This document shows positions 34,314-43,229 of a DNA stretch of 64,000 nt, one piece after another. Both the position numbers and the translations under genes were made by a program. A model generated the notes under the pieces. The model was given only the letters and a program-made list of their open reading frames with translations. It ran no database searches and was not told the origin of the DNA. Origin of the DNA: Dechloromonas sp. Lineage in GTDB: Bacteria; Pseudomonadota; Gammaproteobacteria; Burkholderiales; Rhodocyclaceae. How positions within the stretch are numbered: position 1 is the first letter of the stretch; the number at the start of each line of letters is the position of its first letter. The stretch lies in contig JAEUOG010000013.1 of assembly GCA_016790815.1 (NCBI GenBank), positions 18,155 to 82,154 of the forward strand, read 5' to 3'.

Positions 34314-35914
34314 GACGTAGCTCCTCTCTTGAAACGGATTGGCAGCTCAAGAAAAAACGTGGCTCCCTGGCCGGGTGCTGATTCTGCGCGAATGCTCGCA
34401 CCAAGTTTCTCAACCAGTTTCTTGACTATCGCCAGCCCCGCACCGGTTCCCTCGTATTCGGCGGGACGCACCAGACGGTTGAACAGGCCGAAGATTCGGT
34501 CGTGATATTGCATGTCGAAGCCGATGCCGTTGTCCGACACGCTAATACGGTAGCAGTCCGGGTGACATTCGGCCGTAATGGTGATGCGCGCTGGGTTTGC
34601 GTGGCGGCTGTACTTGATCGCGTTGTCGATCAGGTTGCACAGAATCTGCTGCAAACCGCGCTCCCAGGTTTCCAGCGTGATTGGGGGCACCTGCACGTCC
34701 AGCACGACACCCAAGTCCTCCAGCGTATGGGCACGATCGCGCAGGATGCCATTGATCAACGCTTCAGGCAGCACCTGCGTGGCGGTGGGCTCCTCGCTAT
34801 CGAGACGGGAATACTTCAGCAGGTCTTCGATGAGATGATCAAGATTCCTGGCGGCACTGATGATCTGGCCAACACAAAACTGACCCCGTTCGCTCAATGC
34901 ATCCTGGTGTTTGCGCACCACTTCCTGCGCGTAGCCGCTGATGCCGCGCAACGGCGCCTTGAGGTCATGCGAGACCGTGTAGGCAAAACCCTTGAGTTCG
35001 GCATTCTTCGCCAACAGGCGATCCCGATTCCGGCGTTGCTCGGTGATGTCCGTCTTGAACAGCAGACAATGGCTGATGGCACCGTTGTCATCCAGGACGG
35101 GCCAGATATCCACGTGGTCCCACAGGGATTGGCCATCTTTTTTGTGGTATTCCAACTGCCCGTGCCAAGGCCTGCCGCTGCGGAGGGTATGCCACAGATC
35201 AGACTGCGGAGTCGCTCCCTCATCCCCCGTCACGCCTGTCGCCTGCATGACCTGCGGTGTCTGGCCGAGCAACTCGGCTTTGGAGTAGCCGGATACGCGC
35301 TCGAAAGTCGGGTTAGCGTAGGTAATGTGGCCCGAGGCATCGGTCATGATGATCTGCACCGGACTCTGTTCGGCGGCGCTGGCCAACAGTCGATTAACAA
35401 CCTGCTCGGCCTCTAGCCTGGCCATAGTCCGATTCAGCTCCAGCACGGCCATCACATGCCTTCCGAGTGTCTTCAAGGCTTCCAGTTGGGAATCGGTAAG
35501 CTGGCGCGGCACGTGGTCAATGACGCACAAGGTGCCAAGTGGAAACTGATCCGGGGTCAGCAGGGAAGTGCCGGCATAGAAGCAAACATGCGGCTCGCTT
35601 GTGACCAGCGCATTGTCGGCAAATCGCGGATCCAGTCGCGCGTCCGGCACCTGAAAGACCTGATCGGGCTGCAAAATGGCATGGGCGCAGAATGCCAGGT
35701 CACGCGGTGTCTGTCTCGCACCCAGCCCCACCTTGGACTTGAACCACTGCCGCTCACCGTCCACCAGCGATACCAACGCAATCGGCGTCTGACAAATTTG
35801 GGAAGCCAACTGGGTCAAATCGTCGAGCAAGGACTCGTCCGGCGTATCTAGTACAGCGTAACTTTGCAGTGCCTGCAAACGTTGCAGTTCATTGGCCGGC
35901 AATGGCGCTCTCAT
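34310..35914 (-). CDS. GAF-PAS sensor histidine kinase
   Basis: 534 residues: GAF domain (about 20-165), PAS with PAC (about 185-305, YANPTFERVSGYSKAELLG), HisKA with H-box FAYTVSHDLKAPLRG (about 320), and HATPase with NAIKYS, DNGIGFD and GTGAGLAI. The GAF has the CAHAI and PLGTLCVID motifs of soluble GAF-PAS kinases. No cysteine in a bilin position stands out, and no PHY domain is present, so the stimulus is unknown. It is the first gene of a three-gene phosphorelay operon. Confidence 0.92.
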   Translation of the reverse strand: MRAPLPANELQRLQALQSYAVLDTPDESLLDDLTQLASQICQTPIALVSLVDGERQWFKSKVGLGARQTPRDLAFCAHAILQPDQVFQVPDARLDPRFADNALVTSEPHVCFYAGTSLLTPDQFPLGTLCVIDHVPRQLTDSQLEALKTLGRHVMAVLELNRTMARLEAEQVVNRLLASAAEQSPVQIIMTDASGHITYANPTFERVSGYSKAELLGQTPQVMQATGVTGDEGATPQSDLWHTLRSGRPWHGQLEYHKKDGQSLWDHVDIWPVLDDNGAISHCLLFKTDITEQRRNRDRLLAKNAELKGFAYTVSHDLKAPLRGISGYAQEVVRKHQDALSERGQFCVGQIISAARNLDHLIEDLLKYSRLDSEEPTATQVLPEALINGILRDRAHTLEDLGVVLDVQVPPITLETWERGLQQILCNLIDNAIKYSRHANPARITITAECHPDCYRISVSDNGIGFDMQYHDRIFGLFNRLVRPAEYEGTGAGLAIVKKLVEKLGASIRAESAPGQGATFFLELPIRFKRGATS

Positions 35915-36169
35915 TGACCCGTCACTCCCACGAAAATTTTAATCAGACCACAATCCTTCTGGATATATTTCCAGGATGCGTCCAACACATCGTCACATAC
36001 AAACACGCTGGGATTGGTTGGTGTGACCGTAGTCAATATTACTCCTGCCCATGTCACTTGGGTTAGCTTCAGCCCCCATGGCAACGAAGCTCGCTTTTGG
36101 GTAGCAAGCCAAACTCCGAATGCGTACCAGAAACCGGGTCGGCGACGGCCGCCCGGAGCCAGCCGACGA
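35915..36169. other. Gene-free stretch before the phosphorelay operon
   Basis: 255 bases of lower GC that probably hold the promoter of the GAF-PAS kinase on the minus strand. I find no clear dyad, repeat or RNA element. Short open frames on both strands look unconvincing. Confidence 0.4.
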
Positions 36170-36382
36170 CTATCGTTTCCGCAAGGGTTTCAGCAGATAT
36201 GACAGCCCGTTGTGGTCGATCTCCTGCATCAGCGCCAGCAGGCGGCCGATTTCGCCGGGCGGGAAGCCTTCGCGGGCGAACCAGTTGAGGTAGTTGCCAG
36301 GGAGGTCGGCGATCAGGGTGCCTTTGTGTTTGCCAAAGGGCATGGTGCGGGTAACGAGGAGGAGCAGGTCTTCGGGGTTCAT
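36170..36382 (-). CDS. DUF3820 family protein
   Basis: 70-residue protein recognised by MPFGKHKGTLIADLPGNYLNW, the DUF3820 core also found fused to exonucleases. The rest is FPPGEIGRLLALMQEIDHNGL. It may bind nucleic acids or assist a nuclease; function is not established. Its ATG (36380-36382) overlaps the stop of the MFS gene by four bases. Confidence 0.88.
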   Translation of the reverse strand: MNPEDLLLLVTRTMPFGKHKGTLIADLPGNYLNWFAREGFPPGEIGRLLALMQEIDHNGLSYLLKPLRKR

Positions 36383-37551
36383 CGGGTTTGAGCGCGGCGC
36401 CAGAGCGGGTAGAGGCCGAGCAAGCCGAGCAGCGGCCCGGGCAGGAGCAGCCAGGCGATGCTCAAGCCGCTGTCGGCGATCCAGGCGGTGCCGAGCTGGA
36501 TGGAGAGCATGGTGATGGCGAAGCCGATGGCGTTTTGAAAGGCCAGTGCGCTGCCGACGATTTCCGGCGGGCAGGCGCGGGCCGACAGGGCTGAAAAATG
36601 GGGCGAGTCGGCGACGACCGTAGCGCCCCAGAGGAGGAGCAAGGCGGTTTTGGCGGCGGCCGGCCAGTTGCCGGTCAGCGGGAAGAGCGCGCAGCAGAGG
36701 GCCGAGCCGGCCAAGGCCGCGGCCGCCACGCGGGGGCTGCCGATGCGCTGGCTCCACCAGCCGCCGAGCAGGCAGCCAAGGGTGCCGATGCCGATGATGG
36801 CGAAGGCCAGCCCGGAGAGTTGGCGGCTGCCAGCCTCGGCCAGACCGCTCAGGATGATGAGCGCCGGGGTCAGTGTCCAGAAGGCATAGAGCTCCCACAT
36901 GTGGCCGAAATAACCGAGGGCGGAGGCACGGAATTCACGGACCGAAAAGGCGTAGAAGACGCGGCCCAGACGCAAGGGCGGCGCACCGTGGCGGCGCTTG
37001 AGGTGCGGCCCGTCGCCGAGGCGGAAGATCATGACTGCGGCGAGCAATGCCAGCCCGGACGAAACAAGAATGGTGGCCTGCCACGACCACCCTGCCCCGG
37101 CCAGCCGGATGCCGTGCGGCAGGGCCGTGCCCAGCGTCAGCATGCCGACCAGCTGAGCCAGCGCGGCACCGGCTCGCTCGGGCACCCAGCTGACGACCAG
37201 TTTCATGCCCAGCGGGTAGACGCCGGCCAGACAGAAGCCGACGGCAAAACGCAGCGGAACGGCCGAGGCCATGCCGTCGGCGAGCAAGGCAAAGGCGGCG
37301 TTGCACAAAGCGCCAAGCACGGCACAGACGGCGAAAATGCGGCTCGCCGCGAAGCGGTCGGCCAGGCCGGAGATGGCGAAGGTCAGCGTGCCGAGGATGA
37401 AGCCGAGTTGCACGGCGTTGGTCAGCGTACCGATGTCGGCCGGCGCGATGCCCCAGGCGCGAATCAGGTCGTCGGCGGCGCTGTTGGCGGAGAACCAGAG
37501 CGAGGTGCCGAAGAGTTGGGCGATGACGATGATGAGGACGGGGTTTTGCAT
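36379..37551 (-). CDS. MFS transporter
   Basis: 390-residue major facilitator with twelve hydrophobic helices. The start MQNPVLIIVIAQLFGTSLWF at 37551 fits the first helix; a longer frame to 37680 adds a basic stretch overlapping the divergent gene. The loop 2-3 motif reads GLADRFAASRIF (a variant of G-x3-D-R-x-G-R). DSPHFSALSARACPPEIVGSA is in the second half. The substrate cannot be told. Confidence 0.88.
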   Translation of the reverse strand: MQNPVLIIVIAQLFGTSLWFSANSAADDLIRAWGIAPADIGTLTNAVQLGFILGTLTFAISGLADRFAASRIFAVCAVLGALCNAAFALLADGMASAVPLRFAVGFCLAGVYPLGMKLVVSWVPERAGAALAQLVGMLTLGTALPHGIRLAGAGWSWQATILVSSGLALLAAVMIFRLGDGPHLKRRHGAPPLRLGRVFYAFSVREFRASALGYFGHMWELYAFWTLTPALIILSGLAEAGSRQLSGLAFAIIGIGTLGCLLGGWWSQRIGSPRVAAAALAGSALCCALFPLTGNWPAAAKTALLLLWGATVVADSPHFSALSARACPPEIVGSALAFQNAIGFAITMLSIQLGTAWIADSGLSIAWLLLPGPLLGLLGLYPLWRRAQTR

Positions 37552-37657
37552 CAAGGCTCGAAAAACGAAAATGTGCGCCAGCTTAGCGCCGATTGCCCCG
37601 CGCTTGCCAGCAAGCCGAGCCGCCTGGCGCGCCCGCTTCCAGTAAAATCGGCAAGCC

Positions 37658-38200
37658 ATGAACAAACCCGCCTCGCCCAACTACCTCGCCGGCTATCCCG
37701 CGCATCTTACGGAATCGGTGCAGCGGCTGATCGAACAGGATCAGCTCGGGAAAGTGCTGCGCCAGAAGTACCCGGAAGTGCACCAGGTACGCACCGACAA
37801 GGCGCTTTACGACTACGTTCAGGAGATCAAGGCCACGTATTTGCGCAATGCGCCGCAGCCGAGCAAGGTGGCCTTCGACGGCAAGTTGCAGACGCTGCAG
37901 AAGGCCCTTGGCATACACGCCCGGATCGCCCTCGTCCAGGGCGGCAAGCTCAAGAGCAAGCGCGAAATCCACGTTGCCAGCATTTTCCGCGAGATGCCGC
38001 CCGAGTTTCTGCGCATGATCGTTGTCCATGAAATTGCGCACCTCAAGGAACCCGAGCACGACAAGGCGTTCTATCAGCTGTGCCAGCACATGGAGGCCAA
38101 TTACTTCCAGCTGGAATTCGACCTGCGTGCCTACCTCTGCCACCTTGCTGCCGGTGGTGAACCGTTGTGGGTGGCTGAGGTTTCGGCAGAAAATTCGTGA
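37658..38200 (+). CDS. YgjP-like zinc metallopeptidase domain protein
   Basis: 180 residues. Contains HEIAHLKEPEHD, with HExxH at 124-128 and a third histidine at 134, the short-spaced YgjP/SprT-like gluzincin-type site. KSKREIHVASIFREMP precedes it. Cytoplasmic (no signal). A few YgjP-type proteins are linked to nucleotide or DNA metabolism, but the natural substrate is unknown. Divergent from the MFS gene. A dispersed repeat follows 20 bases after the stop. Confidence 0.87.
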   Translation: MNKPASPNYLAGYPAHLTESVQRLIEQDQLGKVLRQKYPEVHQVRTDKALYDYVQEIKATYLRNAPQPSKVAFDGKLQTLQKALGIHARIALVQGGKLKSKREIHVASIFREMPPEFLRMIVVHEIAHLKEPEHDKAFYQLCQHMEANYFQLEFDLRAYLCHLAAGGEPLWVAEVSAENS

Positions 38201-38220
38201 GCTCCACGGCCAACCGGGCT

Positions 38221-38258
38221 TGCTACGGTCAACCGGAAATATTGGCCAAAATTGAAAT
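38221..38258 (+). repeat. Dispersed repeat copy 6
   Basis: TGCTACGGTCAACCGGAAAT then ATTGGCCAAAATTGAAAT, between the YgjP-like stop and the next ATG. Confidence 0.85.
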
Positions 38259-38285
38259 GTTCTACCAACCAACGGAGTAGAAAAC

Positions 38286-39158
38286 ATGCGCTCACCCCTG
38301 ACCCTGTTGCTCCCATTTGCCCTCCTCCTGCTGCTCAGCGGCTGCATGTCGCGTGGCATCCCGCTGGCCAGCGGCAATGGCGAACAACCGGCAGCGCGCG
38401 CCGTGCTGCAGAAATCGGCGGAAGCACACGGCCTGGCTGCCTTCCGCCAGATTGAGGACATCAGCGTCGGTTATGCCGGTGAGTGGTACGGGCTGGTCAG
38501 CAAAATGCAACCGACGCTGATCGATGCCGATTTCCGTCAGGGTTCACAGGAGCGGATCATCTTCAAGGGCGGGCCGCTGATCGGACAGCGCCATCTTGGC
38601 CCGAAGGGCAGCAAGCAGGTCATCCGCCGCAGCGGCGAGGTGCAGGTTTTCTACAACGATGTGCCGAGCGCCGACCGCGACGTGCTCGCTGCGGCAGCGC
38701 TGGTCGCCGACGGCTACCGGATGTTCCTGACCGGGCCGTTCTATTTTCTCGTTGGCAACCTGAGTCTGGAAATGGGCGAAGACGAAACCGTCGAAGGTCG
38801 CCCGTGCACGACGCTGGTTGCCGTGCGTCGCCCCGGCCACGGGCTGTCGGCCGAGGATCGTTACCTGCTGTTCATCGACGCCGAAAACCACCTGCTGCGC
38901 CGCGTCCGCTTCACGATGGAAGGGCTGGAATCGACGCAGGGCGCCATCGCGGAGGTCGAGTTCTTCGACCACAAGGAGATCGCCGGCGTTACCTGGCCAA
39001 CCCGTTTTTACGAGCGTCTGCGCAAGCCCATCCCCAGCCTGCCGGTGCATGACTGGCGGCTGATCGGGCTGGATGTGAATCGCGGCCTGAGCGAAGCGGA
39101 CATTGCCGGGCCGAGCTTTTCCCCCAAAGCGGCTGAAGCCGCCCGGCCGATCAAATAA
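38286..39158 (+). CDS. Outer-membrane-type lipoprotein, unknown function
   Basis: 290 residues with a lipoprotein signal: MRSPLTLLLPFALLLLLSGC, lipobox LSGC. The mature part resembles LolA/outer-membrane-sorting-like beta proteins (RRVRFTMEGLEST, AEVEFFDHKEIAGVTWPTRF), but no family is certain. The residue after the lipid cysteine is methionine, not aspartate, so export to the outer membrane is expected. Ribosome site GGAG upstream. It is followed six bases later by the YkgJ-type gene. Confidence 0.8.
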   Translation: MRSPLTLLLPFALLLLLSGCMSRGIPLASGNGEQPAARAVLQKSAEAHGLAAFRQIEDISVGYAGEWYGLVSKMQPTLIDADFRQGSQERIIFKGGPLIGQRHLGPKGSKQVIRRSGEVQVFYNDVPSADRDVLAAAALVADGYRMFLTGPFYFLVGNLSLEMGEDETVEGRPCTTLVAVRRPGHGLSAEDRYLLFIDAENHLLRRVRFTMEGLESTQGAIAEVEFFDHKEIAGVTWPTRFYERLRKPIPSLPVHDWRLIGLDVNRGLSEADIAGPSFSPKAAEAARPIK

Positions 39159-39164
39159 GCAACA

Positions 39165-39680
39165 ATGAGCCAACTGACCGAACTCCACGTCGATATCGAC
39201 GCCCGGGTGGCCAGCATCCGTGAAAACACGGCCGACTGGCTGTGTGGCAAGGGTTGCGATAGCTGCTGCAAGCGGCTGGCCGAGGTGCCGCAACTGACTG
39301 CCGCCGAATGGGACTTGCTGCGCGAAGGCCTGGCCGGGTTGGCGGCTGATCACCTGCAAGCCATCAGCCGCAAGATCGCCGCCGTGGCCAATTCAACGGC
39401 CCGCCCCGTCATCTGCCCGCTGCTCGACCACGCCACCGGCGCCTGCCCGGTCTATCTGCACCGCCCGGTAGCCTGCCGCACCTATGGCTTTTACATGCAG
39501 CGTGACCTCGGGCTGTTCTGCCGCGACATCGAAAAACAGGTGGCCGATGGCGCCCTGCCAAACGTGGTCTGGGGCAATCACGATGCCATCGATCACCGAC
39601 TGGCCGGGTTGGGTGAAAGTCGGCCGCTGACCGAATGGTTTGCCGACTGGGTACGTGACGGCCAGCCCTCGGCGCAGTAA
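39165..39680 (+). CDS. YkgJ-family cysteine cluster protein
   Basis: 171 residues with the cysteine pattern of YkgJ/CxxCxxCC proteins: CGKGCDSCCKRL near residue 27, then CPLLD, ACPVY and ACRTYGF. Such proteins probably bind a metal or iron-sulfur centre. Function unknown. Convergent with the photolyase gene, only nine bases between stops. Confidence 0.87.
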   Translation: MSQLTELHVDIDARVASIRENTADWLCGKGCDSCCKRLAEVPQLTAAEWDLLREGLAGLAADHLQAISRKIAAVANSTARPVICPLLDHATGACPVYLHRPVACRTYGFYMQRDLGLFCRDIEKQVADGALPNVVWGNHDAIDHRLAGLGESRPLTEWFADWVRDGQPSAQ

Positions 39681-39689
39681 GGCAGCCGC

Positions 39690-41219
39690 CTACAAACCCT
39701 CGATCCCGGCCCGAATTTCATCCGCCCTGCCCTGCGCGGCATCCAGGGCTTCCGGGCTCATTTTGGCGAGCTGGAGATAGACCATCCCCAGCCTTGGGTT
39801 GGCCGCCAGACGTTCGCGGTTACGGGCGAAAAAATCCCAGTACAGCGCATTGAACGGACAGGCCCGCTCGCCGAGGCGCGCCTTTTTGTCGTAATGGCAC
39901 CCCTTGCAGTAATCGCTCATGCGGTCGATGTAGGCGGCGCTCGACACATAGGGTTTGGTGGCAAGCCTTCCACCATCGGCGAACTGGCTCATGCCGACGG
40001 TGTTGGGCAGCTCAACCCATTCAAAGGCATCGATATAGACGCCGAGATACCAGCCATGCACCGCCGCCGGATTGAGCCCGGCGAGCAGCGCGAAGTTGCC
40101 GATCACCATCAGTCGCTGAATATGGTGGGCATAAGCGTGTTCAAGCGACTGGCCAATAGCGTGCGACAGGCAGCGCATTTTGGTCTCGCCAGTCCAGAAC
40201 CATGACGGCAGCGGCCGATGATGATCGAAGTAGTTCTGCGCTTCGTAGCCGGGCATGTTGGCCCAATAGACGCCGCGCACGTATTCGCGCCAGCCGAGAA
40301 TCTGCCGGATGAACCCTTCTGCGGCCGCCAGCGGCACGCGGCCGGATTCATGCGCCTCAACTGCCCTGGCAACGACCTCGCGCGGATTGAGCATCTTGGT
40401 GTTCAGGCCAAAGGAAAGTAGCGAGTGGAAGAGTCGCCAGGCGCGATAGGTCAGTGCATCCTGGAAATCGCCGAAATGCGGCAGGGCTTCGGCTATGAAA
40501 TCATCAAGCTGCTGCAAGGCTTCGACCCGGTTCAGCGGCCAGCGAAAGTGCTGCGCGCTCGGCTCGCCAAAGCTGGCGACACCGGCCTGCCGGATGCTTT
40601 GCCACAGCCCCGAATGATCGTGCTCGCCGCGCCAGTCGGCCGGCTCGCGCGGCAGGCCCGGCCAGGGCTTGCGGTTGTCGTGATCGAAATTCCACTGGCC
40701 ACCCAGCGGCTTGGCGGGGCCGGCCATCAGCACGCGGTGACGAATCCGCATCTGACGGTAGAAATGCTCCATGAGCCATTGCTTGCGCTCGGCGAAAAGC
40801 TGGGCTGCTTCGTCGCGGCGGGTGTAGAAATGTTCGCTATCAACCATCCGACCGGGGATGGCGAGCTGCTTGGCGTAGTCGGCAAGTTGCTGATCAAGCC
40901 GCCATTCGTCGGGCGCCTGATACTCGAAGGCGCTGGCCGAATAGTGGGCGATCAGCGCATCCAGATTTGCCGGCAGCGATTGACGGTTGGCCGGGTCGTC
41001 AATCGCCAGGTAATGCACGCGATGCCCCTCTAGCTGCAACTGCCGGGCAAAGTCGCGCATGGCGGCGAAGATGGCGATGATTTTCTGGGCGTGGTGCAGG
41101 ACGTAATCGGTTTCCTGACGCATCTCCATCAGAATGTAAACCGAGTTGTCATCAGGCGCCGAAAACCAGCTGTGTTGCGGATTGAGCTGGTCGCCAAGGA
41201 TCAGGCGGAGTGTGGTCAT
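39690..41219 (-). CDS. phrB: Iron-sulfur photolyase/cryptochrome (PhrB, FeS-BCP class)
   Basis: Light-driven DNA repair enzyme of the bacterial (6-4) photolyase class. 509 residues: N-terminal alpha/beta domain (MTTLRLILGDQLNPQHSWF) and a C-terminal FAD domain (GWREYVRGVYWANMPG, NYFDHHRPLPSWFW). The four cluster cysteines fall at residues 350 (MRCLSHAIG), 438 and 441 (CKGC) and 454 (ERACPFN), the same numbers as in Agrobacterium PhrB. Its start overlaps the stop of the DUF2256 gene by four bases. An operator-like 13-mer lies upstream of DUF2256. Confidence 0.95.
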   Translation of the reverse strand: MTTLRLILGDQLNPQHSWFSAPDDNSVYILMEMRQETDYVLHHAQKIIAIFAAMRDFARQLQLEGHRVHYLAIDDPANRQSLPANLDALIAHYSASAFEYQAPDEWRLDQQLADYAKQLAIPGRMVDSEHFYTRRDEAAQLFAERKQWLMEHFYRQMRIRHRVLMAGPAKPLGGQWNFDHDNRKPWPGLPREPADWRGEHDHSGLWQSIRQAGVASFGEPSAQHFRWPLNRVEALQQLDDFIAEALPHFGDFQDALTYRAWRLFHSLLSFGLNTKMLNPREVVARAVEAHESGRVPLAAAEGFIRQILGWREYVRGVYWANMPGYEAQNYFDHHRPLPSWFWTGETKMRCLSHAIGQSLEHAYAHHIQRLMVIGNFALLAGLNPAAVHGWYLGVYIDAFEWVELPNTVGMSQFADGGRLATKPYVSSAAYIDRMSDYCKGCHYDKKARLGERACPFNALYWDFFARNRERLAANPRLGMVYLQLAKMSPEALDAAQGRADEIRAGIEGL

Positions 41220-41362
41220 GATTTTCCCTGACGATTTCGCCGGCAGCGTTCGGAGCAGTACTTGACCTCAGCCCAAACAGCGGCCCATTTTTTTCGCCAA
41301 AAATACGGTCGACCGCAGCAGATACAAGTCTTGCTCGGCAAATGAATCTTTTTGATGGACAT
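41216..41362 (-). CDS. DUF2256 small zinc-ribbon-like protein
   Basis: 48 residues: MSIKKIHLPSKTCICCGRPY then FWRKKWAAVWAEVKYCSERC and RRNRQGKS. Four cysteines (CICC, CSERC) form a zinc-ribbon-like pattern. DUF2256 genes are regular companions of photolyase-like genes. The frame extends up to 41479, but the extra 39 residues look random; ATG 41362 is supported by the sequence AAAGGA-like site upstream on the minus strand being absent only in part, so the start is probable, not certain. Confidence 0.82.
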   Translation of the reverse strand: MSIKKIHLPSKTCICCGRPYFWRKKWAAVWAEVKYCSERCRRNRQGKS

Positions 41363-41425
41363 TGAAAGGAGGAAGATGAAAAACACAAGCCGTGCAGGTT
41401 GGACAATCTTACTTGAAAATCTATT

Positions 41426-41438
41426 TTGTCCTAGACAA
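41426..41438. promoter_or_regulatory. Operator-like 13-mer TTGTCCTAGACAA, copy A
   Basis: An almost symmetrical dyad (TTGTC-CTA-GACAA) in the AT-rich gap between DUF2256/phrB (left) and the SRPBCC/LOV genes (right). Identical 13-mers occur at 54465 and 55335. A weaker relative, TCGTCCTGGACAA, lies at 41573-41585. Confidence 0.7.
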
Positions 41439-41613
41439 TTAAAACATATCGATGCAAAATTCATCCGACAAGTTTGCACACCATGTTCCAGAAAAATCGC
41501 TTCAAGTTAGAGACAAAAGCGACCATACACCCCGACTCCAGCGAGGAGATCATGATCACCACAGACCACAACTCGTCCTGGACAATTCAGTTTCCTCGCC
41601 CGGAGGCAACTTG

Positions 41614-42066
41614 ATGATCACCGCCAAAGCTGACGCGCTGATCTTCCACGAAATAGAGCCTGTCTTTCGCTTTGTAGCGCTCGACTTTCCGAAGAATTAC
41701 CCGCGTTGGTCGCCCGAGGTCAGCAAGCTTGAACCGCTGACGGCAGGGCCGGTGCAGCCCGGTTTCCAGGCGCGGCAAATTCGCGTCGATCAGGGGCACA
41801 AGACCGATTCCGTTTTTGAGGTCAGCGAAATGATTGCGCTGCGCCGGGTCATTTTTCGCGGGGTCACGGCGCCGTATGTCTCGACGTACGAATTCGATGA
41901 CCTGAAGGCATCGACCCGGCTGACTTTCACGTTTGAGTTGCGTGAAGTTGAGGCGCGTTTGCGGCCCTTTGAAAAGCTGATCCGCATTGCCCTCGAGGAC
42001 GGCGCCAAGCGCACCGTCAAGCGGTTGAAACTGCTGATCGAGAAGGAGATGCTCGATGACTGGTAA
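41614..42066 (+). CDS. SRPBCC-fold protein
   Basis: 150 residues of START/SRPBCC (polyketide cyclase-like) fold: FRFVALDFPKNYPRWSPEV, FRGVTAPYVSTYEFDD and FEKLIRIALEDGAKRTVKRL. This fold binds hydrophobic ligands in a deep pocket. The ATG at 41614 has GGAGG upstream; a TTG at 41611 is possible and the frame runs open from 41452. It sits between the photolyase unit and the LOV gene. Confidence 0.82.
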   Translation: MITAKADALIFHEIEPVFRFVALDFPKNYPRWSPEVSKLEPLTAGPVQPGFQARQIRVDQGHKTDSVFEVSEMIALRRVIFRGVTAPYVSTYEFDDLKASTRLTFTFELREVEARLRPFEKLIRIALEDGAKRTVKRLKLLIEKEMLDDW

Positions 42067-42120
42067 GCGCTTGCAAAATCCCCTTGCCGACTGCTACACC
42101 TCAATTCTGGAGAATCAATC

Positions 42121-42552
42121 ATGTTCATAGCCACCAAGGACGAAGGCGTCATTCCCTACGTTCTGACGCAGATCCTCGACGCCTGCGTCAATGGCGTCAC
42201 GCTCTCCGACCCGGATCAGCCGGACAGCCCGCTGGTGTACGTCAATCGCGTTTTCGAAGAGATGTCGGGCTACACCCAGGATGAAATGATCGGTCGCAAC
42301 TGCCGTTTCTTGCAGGGCGATGACCATGACCAACCCGCCCTGCAAACCCTGCGCGAAGCAATGGCGCAGCACCAGCCCTGCACCGTTACGCTGCGCAACT
42401 ACCGCAAGAATGGCGAGCTCTTTCTCAACAAATTGTCGATCCGTCCACTGGTCGACCGCGACAACCGGGTGATCTATTACCTCGGCATCCAGTACGATCT
42501 GAGCAAGCAGCCCGATTCTGGTCCTGTGCCTGACCTGACCCTGCACCTTTAA
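42121..42552 (+). CDS. Short LOV-domain blue-light receptor
   Basis: 143 residues, essentially one LOV domain with short caps. The flavin-adduct motif GRNCRFLQG is intact (cysteine 61). The other FMN contacts are present too: N in VYVNRVFEEMSGY, two N in LRNYRKNGELFLNKLSIRP, and Q in YYLGIQYDLS. It should therefore form the blue-light cysteinyl-flavin adduct. There is no output domain, as in the Pseudomonas putida SB1/SB2-LOV proteins, so signal passing must be by protein contact. Ribosome site GGAG upstream; 23 bases before the ABC ATPase gene. Confidence 0.92.
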   Translation: MFIATKDEGVIPYVLTQILDACVNGVTLSDPDQPDSPLVYVNRVFEEMSGYTQDEMIGRNCRFLQGDDHDQPALQTLREAMAQHQPCTVTLRNYRKNGELFLNKLSIRPLVDRDNRVIYYLGIQYDLSKQPDSGPVPDLTLHL

Positions 42553-42575
42553 TTTCTGATCTGGTTTGCCCGGAC

Positions 42576-43229
42576 ATGCTTGAGATAACCTCCCTGTCGC
42601 GCAGTTTCAATGGCCGAGTGGCGCTGCACAGCACCTCGCTCAAGCTGAACGACGGTGAATATGTGGCGATTGTCGGCGAATCCGGGGTCGGCAAATCGAC
42701 CCTGCTCAACCTCATCGCCGGCCTCGACCGCGCCGATCAGGGGAGCGTTGTTCTTGATGGCGACAACCTGTCAGAACTCGACGAAGCCGCCTTGACCCGA
42801 TGGCGGCGGAACAAGCTGGGCTTTGTTTTTCAGGCCTTTCACATCCTCCCGCACCTGAACCTGTTGCAGAACGTCGCGCTGCCGCTCTGGTTACAAGGCG
42901 ATTCCGGCGCCGCTGCGGATGACACCGCCCGTCAGATGCTGGAAGCCGTCGGCCTCGGTGAGCGCGCAGCCAGTTGGCCGCATGAGTTGTCCGGCGGCGA
43001 ATTGCAGCGGGTGGCCATCGCCCGCGCGCTGGTTCATCGCCCGCGCCTCGTGCTGGCCGACGAGCCGACCGGCAATCTCGACCCGGCCAATGCGACCCGC
43101 GTCCTCGCCCTGCTCGGCGAACGCATCCGCGCGGTCGGGGCGATCGGCATTCTCGTCACGCACTCCCGCGAAGCAGCAGCCACGGCGGATCGCGTCCTGC
43201 ACCTGACGCCAGACGGCCTGCAGGAATGA
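42576..43229 (+). CDS. LolD/AttE-like ABC transporter ATPase
   Basis: 217 residues with Walker A GESGVGKST, Q-loop FVFQAFH, signature LSGGELQRVAIARAL, Walker B LVLADEPTGNLD and H-loop THSREA. It pairs with the large permease that starts four bases before its stop. Together with the lipocalin-like gene it matches the AttEFGH-type cluster layout known from Agrobacterium. Confidence 0.92.
   Translation: MLEITSLSRSFNGRVALHSTSLKLNDGEYVAIVGESGVGKSTLLNLIAGLDRADQGSVVLDGDNLSELDEAALTRWRRNKLGFVFQAFHILPHLNLLQNVALPLWLQGDSGAAADDTARQMLEAVGLGERAASWPHELSGGELQRVAIARALVHRPRLVLADEPTGNLDPANATRVLALLGERIRAVGAIGILVTHSREAAATADRVLHLTPDGLQE

Noticed and set aside
36598-38031. 477-codon plus-strand open frame over the MFS gene
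   Set aside because: Low-complexity G/Q/E/R-rich shadow running through the MFS and YgjP-like genes.
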